A DNA stretch of 64,000 nt, taken from the NCBI GenBank assembly GCA_002786025.1, contig NHNW01000069.1, forward strand, positions 119,372-183,371, in the 5' to 3' direction. Both the position numbers and the translations under genes were made by a program. Source of the stretch: Zasmidium citrigriseum (taxonomy: Eukaryota; Ascomycota; Dothideomycetes; Mycosphaerellales; Mycosphaerellaceae). Positions 29,425 to 41,220 of the stretch are shown here, in pieces (the stretch's first letter is position 1; each line of letters begins with the position of its first letter). The notes under the pieces were generated by a model. That model was not told where the DNA came from. It did not search any database and saw nothing but the letters and a program-made list of their open reading frames with translations.

Positions 29425-32400
29425 GGTATATAATACCTAACTAATTAGCCATCACGCTACTGCAAGCCACCCCTGCCGGGTCACGAAAGACCGATTGGTC
29501 GGCGTTTCTATGACGACTGCCACTAAACGCGCGATTATACGGTCGTAGGTAACCTAGCCTAAGGTAGCCTAAGTAGATAAAGCTAAAGTTTTAGTAATAA
29601 GGACTAGTATAGAGCGATTTAAGGTATTATTAAAGGTAGATTACTACGTAGGCGGCTAGATATACTAGCCTATATATAACTATATATAATTAATACTAAA
29701 GAAAGTATACTAAGATATATAATAATACTAGGGGGGTAGGGGTAGTAGCGAAAAGCGCTATAAAGCGTATAAACGGCTAAGGAAGCTTAGTTTACTTAGT
29801 AATATTAGCTACCTATCTAAGTATATCGGTTTTAGTATATATACCTACTAAATTATATAGCTAGGTAGGTATATTACCGCTAGCGGTATCTAGTAGGCTA
29901 GCTACTATTATAGAGGGCGTAGAGGGGGTCGATTATAGCTTATAGCGACCTACTAGACTGCCGCTAGTACCTATATAGTAGTATTAGCTACTATAGACGT
30001 ACTACCGGTAGTTACCGGTATCGTAGAAGGTATATATTAGCCCGCTCCGCCCTCTCTTAACGTTCCGCTACCTCCTTTACCTCCTCTTACTACTCCTCTT
30101 ACTACTCCTCGTCTACCTCTTATCGTACTACGCTTCTAGGTAATTAGTATCGATTTTAGTATATAATATAAGGATACTACCTAGTTTAGTAGTAGTACTT
30201 AAGACGGAAGGGGTACCTTTAGAGGTACTAGTAGATTTTACTTATTAACGAGAAGGTTAGCGGCCTACCGACAAATCTTACTATTAGCCTTATATAATAC
30301 CTTTATAAACCTCGTAAAGGCGGCCTTATATCGCGGCTTACTAGGCTTCTAACCCTTAGAGCGATAGTCTTCTTCGAGCTAGTATATTACGTAGCGTTAA
30401 TTATTAAGAACCTTACGAACTATAAGGTAGTAGCCTATCGTAGCTAGCTCGTTATTAGAAGGTATCTATCGGCCGCCTTAATACTTACTCTCGAAGGTAT
30501 TAAAGCTAGAGCGGCCGTCGTCGTTACTACCGTTAAAGATTAATATCTATTTATTATAGTCTACCTTAGTAAGTAGCTAGCGGCCGAGGGTAAGGTACTA
30601 GTACTAGATATAGTAGTAGAGCGTCTTATATTTACGGAAGAACTTATAGTTATAGGTAATTTTAGTATTACTAGGCCTAGACTTATAGTAGTATAAAGGA
30701 TCTTCGGTAGCGTATACTTTACTACCTATTAGCCGCTATATTTACTATAGTAGTCGAGATAGAAGGTATCTAAGGTAGTCCTTCTCGCCGTTACGCTACG
30801 CTAAAGGGTATAGTTTAGCTAAGAAGTTAAGCGCCTTTATCTTCGTACGTAGTCGATATCTATTAGTAGCGTAAGCGACTTAGATAGCTACGCCTTTAAG
30901 AGTAAAGTTAGTAGCTATCTACTTCTTATCGTAATACTTAAGGACGCTATAGAAGCTCTTAACCTAATTAGTATTATAAACTTACTAAAGAACGAGTAGT
31001 AAGATACGATTAAAGTTAGCCGATAGTAGTAGCGATAGTATAACCTCCTTATCGATATAGTCTAAAAGCTCTTCTTACTAGCTAGCTTTAATAGCCGCCT
31101 ACCTTACTACCTCTTTAGCGGTACTAATCGACTTAAAATACCCTTCCTTACTCCTTCTCGTTATAATTACGGTATAGAGATACTAGCGCGCGTTTTAGAG
31201 AGGTTTACTAGCGAATTTACGGTTATAGGTTCTCTTAATATAGACGTAGTAGAGGAGGTATTAAGGGCGTAGATTCTTAGGCTAGGTAAGTTAGACGGCT
31301 TATTACTCGGCCGCTAAATCGTCTATTATAATATAGGCCGGTTACTAGTTAGTCTACGCAATAAGCTACTATAAATACGCTAATATAATATTGCCGTCTT
31401 TAGTCTTCGATAGGAAGTAGCCTATAGGGTGTATTTAGCTATATTTGTCGCGTATAAAGAGTATAAAGAGGAACTAGCCGATATAATTCGTTTTATAAGT
31501 AGAATCGAGTATAACGAGAAACCTACGCTCTTTAAGGAGTCTCTTACTCTCTTCGTCGATCTAGATAGTTATAAAGGTTTCCTTATTATCGATATCGCGA
31601 GTAGCCTATATATTATAGTAAAGATATCCTTCTAAAACGCGTATTAGTAGGTATTATTATTATAAAGCGCGGTCGGAGGTTAGAGGACGGAAGTAGCCGC
31701 TCTATTAAATTACTATTAAAATTTAACGGAATTTAATACGCTTATTATTTATTTATATTAAGCTAGCTAATCGGAGGTCTTACTAGCTCTCTACGCGTCG
31801 TAAATTTTTTCTTCTTAATATAACTTAGACCTTTTTACTTACCTTCTTCGAGCTACTTATCTAAGTTAGACTATTAATCTTACTATAATATTCGCGCGCC
31901 CTTTAACCTACCGTCCTTAAAATACTATCTAAAGCTCTTACTAGCGTTAAGAACGTCTCGCTAAGTTATTATACTACTGCTAGCGTTAAGAAACGCCCTC
32001 TAGCCGCGTTTATTATAGTACGACTTTATTTACTCCTATACTATAGCTAGTTATAAGCTAGAATATACCTTCTAGCTAGTAGTATTAAGAAGAGCGGAGT
32101 TTAGGCGATAAAGATCTATTATCTCGACGTTATAGCTACTATATAGATAATAGGCGCGTTCGTAGCGTTTACTAGGTGCCTTATTATTTTAGCCGATAGT
32201 ATATCCTTTAAGGACGCCTTCCTTATTATACTAATAGGTAATCTTTATACTAACGCGATAGCTAGTACCCTTCGTTATTCCTTTATATAGTCTCTTTACG
32301 CCTTTACTAACCGATTTACGCCCCTTATAGTATAGGCGATACTTATAGAGCTTTACCTTACTCTTAATATACTCCTTATAGCGGCTAGATATATATAACT

Positions 32401-33208
32401 AGAAGTTATTAATAAACGGCTAGATCTCGTCTATCTCTTTAACTAATACGTTAAAATTACGCTCTAGTAATAACTACTTTAACCTTAATACGCGTAGGCT
32501 AGCCGGCACCTTTATCGCTTAGTAAGCGCTCTTATTAGTTACCTTCGCGAGTAGTTTAGCCTTCTTATAGCTACTATACTCTTAACTAATACTATACCTT
32601 AATTTCTCGAAGAGCTAGCTACTTCTAATAGCTAGTAGTAGCGATAGCGATAGTAACGGTACCTTATTACCTAACGAGTCGCTCTTATTAATAACCTTAT
32701 TATTAAGCGCCTAATCCTCCTCCTCCGCCTATACTAGATTCTCTACTATAGTATTATTAGGTAGCGGCTTCTCTACTAGTAGTTCTTTAAGAGGTAGTCT
32801 AGCGTTATAATAGGCGGTAAGAGTAGCGATATCTAATAGCTCTACCTCGCCTTCTACCGATAGAAGAGTAATAAGCGCTATAGTAGATATATTAGAGAGG
32901 AAAGTAGGGGTAGTAGTAGGCTTAGTAGCGGACGCTCTACTAGTAGTAGTAGCCTACTAGGTATCGGACGGGTCGACGGATATCGTAAGGATCTTAAAAT
33001 TAATAGACAATATATACAAATTAAGATATTAATAATATATAGATACCTAATACCTACCTAATAGCGATAGTAAGGTTATTATTTACTATAGGAGACGCGT
33101 CGCGCGTACCGATAATAATAGGTAAGAGACCTACTAAAACCAATCGGAAGGTGAGACTCCGATCCCATGCAGTAGCGCGGAATGCTAATTAGTTAGGTAT
33201 TATATACC
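29425..33208. mobile_element. RIPed DNA transposon with terminal inverted repeats, family unclear
   Basis: A 3.8-kb block starved of CpA/TpG, bounded by inverted repeats: GGTATATAATACCTAACTAATTAGC opens the left end at 29425 and its exact reverse complement closes the right end at 33208; similarity continues to about 40 bases (to ...GCTACTGCA). No target duplication can be fixed because the first 13 bases of the repeat are nearly palindromic. Reading the minus strand through TAG/TAA gives two long protein-like stretches, about 30250-31020 and 31810-32330, which I do not recognise. The outer ~110 bases on the left and ~70 on the right keep CpA/TpG. Any short open frame inside is a chance product of the mutation. 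Confidence 0.7.
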
Positions 33209-33342
33209 TCCCCCGCGCGACTCTCGCGTCCTAGCCTATGCGTTTCTTTACGCGAAGCGCGTCTGAACTCTGGGGCCTCGAACTTCCGTCGCCACTCCCA
33301 CTCTCAACCCTCACCCACCACACCACCGCATCGCATTTCACA

Positions 33343-34547
33343 ATGAGCGCCGAGGAGGAGCAGACACAGGACGGCTACGAGGATGGCCTCGCTGGAGGTC
33401 CAGGCGCACCCACTCCATTGTCGGGCTTGGAGGTGAGCAACAATGAGCTGGCGAGAAGTCAGGACGAAATGCTGATCCATTGCAGGGCATAGCAGGCCTT
33501 ACCAAGCGCGACATTCAACTCTTCGTCGATGCAGGATACAATACTGTGGAAAGTGTGGCATACACGTAAGGTGGAAACAGTGCGGTCTGACCAAAGCATG
33601 TCCTAATCAATGTGCAGACCGAAGAAGATACTCGAGACAATCAAGGGAGTGTCAGAACAGAAGGCCACCAAGATCCTGACCGAGGGTACGAGCTATTGCG
33701 ACTTTAAAACGAGATCCCCACTGACAATAGTCTAGCTTCGAAACTCGTTCCTATGGGCTTCACCACTGCCACCGAAATGCACCAACGACGATCAGAACTC
33801 ATCTCCATCACAACCGGCTCGAAGCAGCTTGACACTCTATTAGCGGGCGGCATCGAGACCGGCAGCATCACAGAGCTCTTCGGAGAGTTCAGAACCGGAA
33901 AGAGTCAGATTTGCCATACCCTAGCGGTGACCTGCCAGCTGCCGTTCGATATGGGCGGCGGAGAGGGCAAATGCTTGTACATCGACACCGAAGGCACCTT
34001 CCGACCTGTTCGTCTTCTTGCAGTCGCAGAACGATACGGCCTATCAGGCGAGGAAGTCCTGGACAACGTCGCATATGCTCGCGCATACAACTCCGACCAC
34101 CAACTTCAACTCCTCAATCAGGCCGCTCAAATGATGACCGAGACACGCTTCTCCCTCCTCATCGTCGACAGCGCAACTTCACTCTACCGAACAGATTTCA
34201 TGGGCCGTGGTGAACTATCCAATCGACAGACGCATCTCGCCAAGTTTATGCGAATCCTGCAACGTTTGGCGGACGAGTTCGGTATTGCCGTCGTTATCAC
34301 AAACCAGGTCGTCGCCCAGGTCGATGGAGGACCTTCTGCCATGTTCAATCCAGACCCCAAGAAGCCCATCGGAGGCAACATCATCGCCCACGCATCGACA
34401 ACGCGACTGTCTCTGAAGAAGGGCCGAGGCGAGACGAGAATTTGCAAGATCTACGACTCGCCCTGCTTACCAGAAGCCGACTGCATGTTCGCCATTACAG
34501 AGGCAGGAATCAACGATCCAAGTCCGAAAGAGCTCGAGAAAGACTGA
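33343..34547 (+). CDS. RAD51: RecA-family recombinase RAD51
   Basis: Four exons: 33343-33432, 33486-33565, 33618-33685 and 33736-34547 (introns 53, 52 and 50 bases), 349 residues, the normal length. Rad51 coats single-stranded DNA and drives strand exchange in homologous recombination in the nucleus. The first three exons encode the acidic N-terminus and helix-hairpin-helix domain ([20 protein letters not shown], then [19 protein letters not shown]). The RecA core has Walker A GEFRTGKS at residues 129-136, Walker [11 protein letters not shown], and the [10 protein letters not shown] loop 2. The spacing and the presence of the N-terminal domain identify Rad51 rather than Dmc1 ([21 protein letters not shown]). 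The start lies only ~135 bases from the end of the RIPed element. Confidence 0.96.
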
Positions 34548-34950
34548 GCCGACAGTCAACAACAGATACGCAGTCTGTAAGATACCTTTGACGACGAGAT
34601 GCCAGAGGCGGCAATCTCACATGTTTCGACAGCATTGATCGGATTGGCGTTGAAAAGGGAATACTACGAATTGCTTTGCAGTGTTTATGAAGGTCACGAG
34701 TATAATCCAATACATTCGAAATGAACATATTTGCTGAAAGAGGACCATCTCGATCTCGTTTCATGTGCAAGATCTGGAGCTCTCACGCCTCGGTGCTGAC
34801 CTCATCCCTGCGTCATTGAGTCGCGTGAATGAATAGGTGACTTCAGGCACAACTCTTGAGCTACATATTCAATCGATAACTGCTCTCTGCGAGTAACTCT
34901 GAAGAATCCAATACCACTTTCACAACAAGACGCACCGTACCCAAAACACT
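34548..34950. other. intergenic between RAD51 and the HMP1-like gene
   Basis: About 400 bases, no frame of interest. Confidence 0.45.
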
Positions 34951-35284
34951 ATGTCTAACCAAGAACACCCCTCGCTGGTCGGTGGCCACACTCAATACGT
35001 TAAAGGCCAAGCAGAGGTATTATATTTGCTTTCCCTCCCCCATCTACAAAGATGGAGACTGACATGTATTGATTCGATAGGCCACCATCGGCAGCGTCAC
35101 CGGCTCCGAAGAATGGAAGTCCTCCGGCGAGCAAGACAAGCAACAAGGCATCGACGTCATGAAAGCCGCCTCGGCGAATCGAGATCCTCAACAGAGTGGA
35201 ATGGGAAAGGCAGAAGAGTTGGCAGGAAAAGCGGTGGGTTGTGAGGGGATGGAGAATGAGGGTGCTGCGAGTAAGCAGTCATAG
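34951..35284 (+). CDS. HMP1: CsbD/HMP1-like protein (mismatch and cruciform DNA binding)
   Basis: Two exons, 34951-35016 and 35081-35284 (64-base intron), 89 residues. The protein has the CsbD-like pattern: GGHTQYVKGQ, then ATIGSVTGSEEWKSSGEQ and a second GMGKAEELAGKAVGCEGMENEG unit, in which a GxxxxxxG-type repeat recurs. Fungal proteins of this kind are annotated as mismatched base pair and cruciform DNA recognition protein (Hmp1). DNA binding is inferred from the family name only; others in the CsbD family are general stress proteins. It lies 403 bases after RAD51 on the same strand and ends 84 bases from the MED16 stop. Confidence 0.8.
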
Positions 35285-35368
35285 AAACAGAAATGTGAAT
35301 GAGACATCGACAGCATGAAGGAATGATAGAATTGGTGATACAGCTATCCTACATTTTGGCCTACTTCG

Positions 35369-38167
35369 CTACTCCAGTAACCAGTAATCCAAACAGACGC
35401 AGTGTCTGAAGGCGTGATGGAGCCATTGAGGCATTTCACGCAACTTCTCCACGGGCAACTCCTCCGCCACCGAACCACATCGTCTGCACCATCGTAAAGG
35501 CACGCCAGGTTGAAGAGGAAGTTTCCGAATAACATCATGCGTCCTGGCCGACTTAACACTCGCCAATCCAAGCCACTCCGTATCCCAGAAATACAAAGTA
35601 CTCACATCCGTCCCCTCAATCAGTTTCGGCAAAATCGTATTCATCAGCGAATCAATCGCTGGCTCCAATTCATCGGGAATCTTCTCATCAACCATGATAG
35701 AGATCTCAATTTCCGTTCGTCGCTCAGGGGAGACGCCGCCATTGTTGAAGATCTCCCGAATACTTGAGTCGAATTCGATCATGAGTTTCTCGAAATCGGG
35801 GGCTTTGAGGGGAATGGATTTGGCCATGTCGAGACTGGCTTGCATTTCCTGACGCTCTTCGATGGAGCGGGCGCGGGGCAGGGCGAGTTGTTGGATGAGG
35901 TTGAAGTATTTGTTCATGAGCTGGATGGCGAAGCGGAGGAGGACGCGTGTGAAGCCGGACATCAAGAGGTAGATGGCTGTGTTGCCCGTCTTCGCGGCGA
36001 GGTCTTCCAGGGCTTGTTTGGGTGTTGTTCCCGCTTGGAGGTCTCTTCTCACGCAGATGAGGGTGTTGGCGATGTACATCATCAGATCTGTTACCCATTT
36101 TACTAACCCGCGGAGGGCGTTGATCATTTCGGGAGGGAGGATTCTTTGGTCTTTGACGGATAGGGCCTGTGCGAAGGACGTGGCGGCCAGGCGAATGTTC
36201 AGCAAGGCGAAGGCAAATTGTGCGCGGGAATCGCGTTCTCCTGTAACGGGGTTGGTCCCCAGGGCCAGTTGAGCGCTAATCGAACGAGCAATCATAGGAT
36301 CTCGCAAGACTATGAATTGCTGTCTTTGAGGCTCCAGCATCGAAACATCAGGAGTGCTCTTGATGACCCTGAAAAGTGCCCTGGCCACAGCAGAGCGAAG
36401 CTCAGGACTGATGTCGGGCGGTAGAAGGGCCAGAACCTCATCATTGGTGATGTTGTTGTAGCAAAGGAATGCATATTGCCGTGCGATGCATACCGTTCCT
36501 GCTTCGATAAAGGGCTTGTTGGCTTCGTCAAGGGCTTGCCATCCATGAGTGAAGATCATAGGATGGCCTGCGACTTTGCCATCGGTACGGACGACAGCCA
36601 GGCAAGACCCATCCGCAGATGCTGTGACATGCATGTTGTGCTCCCCTGCAAGGTGGTCAAATCCAGTCTGCGCCAGACCTGATACTGTGTTTGGATCACC
36701 AAAAGAGTGTAGCACGTCCATCGTGATTCTATCCCGGAACTCGACGGTCCCGTCGCTGGCGCAAAAAGCAAAAATCGTGTCCAGGGCTTGCGAGTGGAAA
36801 GACAGGAGCACTTTGTTCGTGATGGCATCTGGTTGTCGTTTCAAAACTGTCACTCCGTTCAGCACTGCTGTTGGGTTCCCGCCAGGCTTGTGGCTCAGTT
36901 TGTTGAAGGCGTCGTGGAGAGATGGAACGAAGGTCTCTATCCTCCACCGTGCGATCGCGCTAAAAGACGGCGCACTGTTCGCGGCATGGTTGGGGAGAGA
37001 GGCGTGCGTAAATATGGCGACGATGGTGGGCTGCGTGGGGATAGTCGGCGCGGCCTCCGTCACCGAAGGAATGAGTCTCAAATGTGTGAGTTTTGCGGAA
37101 TCTGCATGTTCCGGCTGAACATTGTGAAGGCATGTCAGATGTTGCACTTCCAACGTCGGTGCCACCAGAGTCACATTCTGGTTGCCGCGGGTCTGTTGGC
37201 TCGCGTTCCAGCTGATTGATATGCGGTACAGCCGAAATCGTGACGAATTGTCGTATGTAATAGCCATGAGATCTGGGCCATCTTCACCGATGTCAGCGTG
37301 GGAGATGATCTCGTTCGAAGAGCGCATTGGCTCCAGTGACACGCTGGTGGAGAACCAGCCTTCATTCTGGTATAGCAAGGTGATTTCACCATTGCGAGTG
37401 ATGTAAACTAGAGCATGGCGACCATCAGCGGGATGGTGAGCTTTGAGATTGTGCTGTTCTCGCTGTCTCAATTGAGTGTCCCACTTGTCGCCATTCTTGA
37501 CAGCTACATCGACGAATGGCCCCTGATATCACGTCAGTCAGGCCAACTCACTTATTCGAGCATGTGATCACTCACTCGAAACTCAGCCGCCCAGAGAGGC
37601 AGCCAATGCATGCCCACTACGACATCCGTTTCCGTCTTAGAGCCGGCCTCGCGCGCAACACCGTCATATGCTGCGCCCATACGACTCAGCGGGCCTTGCA
37701 ATGAGTACACGTGGACGGTGCCAGCATTGTCGACGACGGCCAGTTCGATACCGATTCCGCTGAAGGCTAGATGGACAAATCGCCGGCCCTCAGGAGCGTG
37801 GATTGGATGTTTGGATTCATCGCTGACTGTCCAGATGCCCGTCTTCTTGTCTCTGACCAAAGCTCGGAATGAGATCTTGGAGCCATCCGCGGAAACAGAT
37901 GCGATACTTCCTGTATTGGACCACGTCAATTTTCTACTCCGACAGTCAGCGATCTTGAGCTTGCAGCCAGGAAAGCGCCTGACTGACTTACGTGCAACAT
38001 CCTCGACTCTGCATTTCGGCGATGCGCAAGATCAGAGCCGCTGGGAGAGGAGCGGGAGGTAGTGGTACAGTCATGCCATTTGCTGCTTCGCCAAAGAGAT
38101 CCTCCATGGTCGGGTCCATCATGGCAGCGTCCGGGATGGCTTGGTCGTCAACATTGGTCGAGTCCAT
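35369..38167 (-). CDS. MED16: Mediator tail subunit MED16
   Basis: Three exons on the minus strand: 38167-37992, 37933-37576 and 37522-35369 (introns 58 and 53 bases), 895 residues. Med16 (Sin4) is a tail-module subunit of Mediator and connects activators to RNA polymerase II. The N-terminus carries a DLFGEA segment and SRGCCTKLTWSNTGSIAS, typical of fungal Med16; a beta-propeller-like region with WD-type strands follows, then a helical C-terminal half (LPPEMINALRGLVKWVTDLM, MSGFTRVLLRFA) and a Cys-containing tail (RWCRRCGS). The start ATG at 38167 shares a 593-base divergent promoter with the HST4-type gene. Convergent with the HMP1-like gene. Confidence 0.85.
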
Positions 38168-38760
38168 GGCGCCAAATATTTATGCCAGTGCCAGGGACAG
38201 ATCACGAGTTCTCCGGCTATCACCGCTTCGTATCAGATCGATCGCCGCAGAATAGCGACAAACTATGCAGTCTTGAGACCCAGCAAACCAAGGCGGATGG
38301 GATCATGCTTCGTCGGCAGGAAATAGCCAAGCCGTTGACAAGAATAGCAGCAAGTTCGAGGTCAGCAGAAAAGAGGCAAGTGCGATTCGAACAAGATGTC
38401 TTTTCAAGATGGTTGCGGTGGATAATAAGCTCGGAGAAAAATAATCAATTTCGAATGTGGATAATGGAGAACAGGTGAGGTGGAAGAGGTCGACGAGGAG
38501 AAGGCCAGAATTAGCGCAACCCTTTGTTTTGCGGAGACGGGCAATGTTTATGCGAGCCGAACACCTCACACCTACTTCGATCCAGCCACCACGAGCGCGT
38601 CGTCCCTGCGCTGCCGCATTCACGCCCCGGAACCCGCCAGAAGTCGCCATTGAGACAATAGGATGCCGTGGTAGTTATTGTCGCCGCATTCACGCCGCCG
38701 CCCGACCGCCTTCCCGCGCGCGCCCGCGCCTTCTTGAAGCCTGCACCTTCCCGCGACATC
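38168..38760. other. divergent promoter of MED16 and the sirtuin gene
   Basis: 593 bases separate the two starts. Short frames on both strands are not supported. Confidence 0.5.
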
Positions 38761-40899
38761 ATGCCCGTCATGGACGACTACTCGGGCTCAGACCTGTCCT
38801 CGCCGCTCTCCAGCGTGCCTTCCTCGCCGCTGTCCAGTCTGGCCTCCCTGTCGCCCTCGCCGCCGCCCGAAATGGCCAAATTCTCGTCGCACGCCGCGCC
38901 CTATCCCTCTCCGCCCGCATCACAACAAACCTCGCATAGCGGCTCGCCCGTCCCTGATGGCATGGCCTCCAGTACCAGCTCAGACAAGGACGGTCCGCCG
39001 CCCGCAAAACGCAGAAGAATATCTAAAGACCGCAACGCCGAATACCTCGATTTACACGCCGATACCATCGATCCAGATCAGCAGGCCCAACTAGACCGAT
39101 TGCTCAAAGTCCTCCACAAGCGCCAGAAGATTGTCGTCATCGCTGGCGCCGGTATCTCAGTATCTGCAGGCAGTAAGTCTCGGCTTGCAAAGTATTGTTT
39201 CGACGCGTCGAGAGGCTAACATCAACGCGCAGTCCCCGATTTTCGCTCATCGCAAGGCTTATTCCGCAGTCTCAAGGAAGAATACAATCTCAAAGGATCT
39301 GGCAAGCATCTTTTCGACGCGTCCGTCTACAAAGATGATGTGTCGACATCATCCTTCCACGACATGGTCAGCACCATGTCGCGTCTTACCAAAGACGCCA
39401 AGCCCACCGCCTTTCACCACATGCTGGCCACCATTGCCCAAGAAGACCGTCTCCTACGTCTGTACTCTCAAAACGTTGACGGTATCGACACGTCACTGGA
39501 ACCATTGAAGACCGCTGTACCGCTGTGCAAAGATGCAGAGAACAAATGGCCTCGGACCGTCCAACTTCACGGTGGCCTCGACAAGATGGTCTGCTCCAAG
39601 TGCCACGAACTCTCCAACCTGGACCCTGAGCTGTTCGACGGCCCTGTCCCACCGCTATGCCCGAGGTGTGAGGAAATTAACGATATCCGCACGAACCATG
39701 AGGGCAAGCGAAGTCATGGCATCGGAAGATTGCGGCCCCGTATGGTTCTCTACAACGAGCACAACCCGGACGACGAGGCGATCGGCGCCGTCACAAAGGA
39801 AGATCTTCGCAAGCGCCCTGACGCCGTCATTGTCGTTGGCACAACGCTAAAGGTGCCTGGTGTGAGGAGAATAGTAAAGGAGATGTGCGCTACGGTTCGC
39901 GACCGACGCGGAGGCGTTACTGTGTGGATCAATCATGACCCGCCTCCTGTTGCCAAGGACCTCGAAGACTGCTGGGATATCATTGTCCAGGGCCCAAGCG
40001 ACGCTGTGGCTAAGCACGCGGCCATGCGCAAGTGGGACGAACCAGCAGAATCCGACGTCTACTCCGAAATCAGCGACGAGGATGCGAAGAAGGTGGCAGA
40101 GAAGAAGCTCTCCGTGCGGCTTCCGGACTGCAGCCCAAGCCATGCGAAGCTCGAGCCTCTGCCATCCTCAGAACACAAGAACAACAGCTTTCGCCCACCG
40201 CTTTCCCATGAGACTCCTCGTAAGCCTATGGATGCTGGTCCCACCGATTGGAGCCCGATTGTCGCTCCAAGAAACTCGGTCGTCGACAGCATAGAGGGAG
40301 ATCAGTCGATCGGTGACAGTATTGCCGTCGCCTCGAATACCATCACTCGCAACGACCAAGGTTTGTTGACGCCGTCCAAGTCTCAGCGCAACAGCCCGGC
40401 AAAGAAGGAGGCCAGCAAAAAGCCGGCATCCATTACAGACAAGCTCAAAGAAGCATCCAAGAAGGCGTCAACCACGAAGGGCGCCAAGAAGACGACGGCC
40501 GCAAAACCGAAGAGGACTAATGTCAAGTACGTGAAGCCGCCAAAGTCACAATCGAAGCCTGGTCCAAAGGGCAAGAAGGCGCCAGCAGCGCCGAAAGCCA
40601 AACCACTCACCAATACCTTCAAGTCCAGTAAGGCTTCAGCGGTGGTTGCGAGGGCCGGTAAGAACGACCCTTCAAATCCAGCGACAAGCCCAAGCAAGCT
40701 GCGACAAGTATCCAACGCATCGTCTATGCCAGCGGAGCCGATGCTCCCCCTTTCGCCCCAGGACCCACGGAACAACACTTCACCAGCGTTACTAAAGGAT
40801 GAGGCGGCGAAAGGCCAGTCGCCTTCATCGTTTTCAGAGAACGAGGACGTCGCAGCCAAGAACAGGAGCCGCATGAGCGTCTCAAGCATCGTCAACTAG
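38761..40899 (+). CDS. HST4: HST3/HST4-type NAD-dependent histone deacetylase (sirtuin)
   Basis: Two exons, 38761-39172 and 39233-40899 (60-base intron), 692 residues. Sirtuins remove acetyl groups from lysines using NAD; the Hst3/Hst4 branch acts on H3K56ac behind replication forks. The NAD-binding GAGISVSAGIPDFRSSQGLFR block spans the intron (residues ~129-149). QNVDG (217-221), the catalytic His in LHGG (250), and a zinc site of CSKC (258, 261) and CPRC (280, 283) are all present; VVGTTLKVPGVR follows. Long disordered regions flank the core: a Ser/Pro-rich N-terminus and a ~290-residue Lys/Ala/Pro-rich basic tail. This length is more than the yeast proteins. Convergent with the DESI-like gene. 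Confidence 0.87.
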
Positions 40900-41220
40900 G
40901 AGTCGGCTGGTTGCTTTTCGCATTTTCACTATTTGCTCGTGGATGGAGTCGCACAGCATCGCATTGAATGGCGTTGATGGAGGGCTTTGAGCGGAGATTT
41001 CCACGAATACGTACTTTGCCGAATGGTGCATGAACAGGCGGAGTGTTTGGGAGGTCTTCATGTGCGCGAGATACCCCATGTATGCTCGATTACTGTGTGT
41101 AGCATTGCTATCGAATCAAACACTGAGATAATCATTCCAACATTCATCGTAACGGGTCGTGCATATTGGTATCACAAGTACAGTACTTTACAGCCAGCCA
41201 CCCACTCATATACTGACACT
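40900..41220. other. convergent intergenic region
   Basis: 321 bases between the sirtuin and DESI-like stops. No feature seen. Confidence 0.45.

Noticed and set aside
31429..31635. 68-codon open frame inside the RIPed 3.8-kb element
   Set aside because: Chance gap between RIP stops; no relation to the neighbouring readable frames.
29408..33224. GCGCGAC just outside both ends of the 3.8-kb element as a target duplication
   Set aside because: It is not adjacent to the repeat ends and the spacing differs between sides, so it is probably coincidence.
38380..38400. GTTCGAATC-like word as a tRNA B box
   Set aside because: No matching A box or cloverleaf around it; I found no tRNA, rRNA or CRISPR array anywhere in the window.
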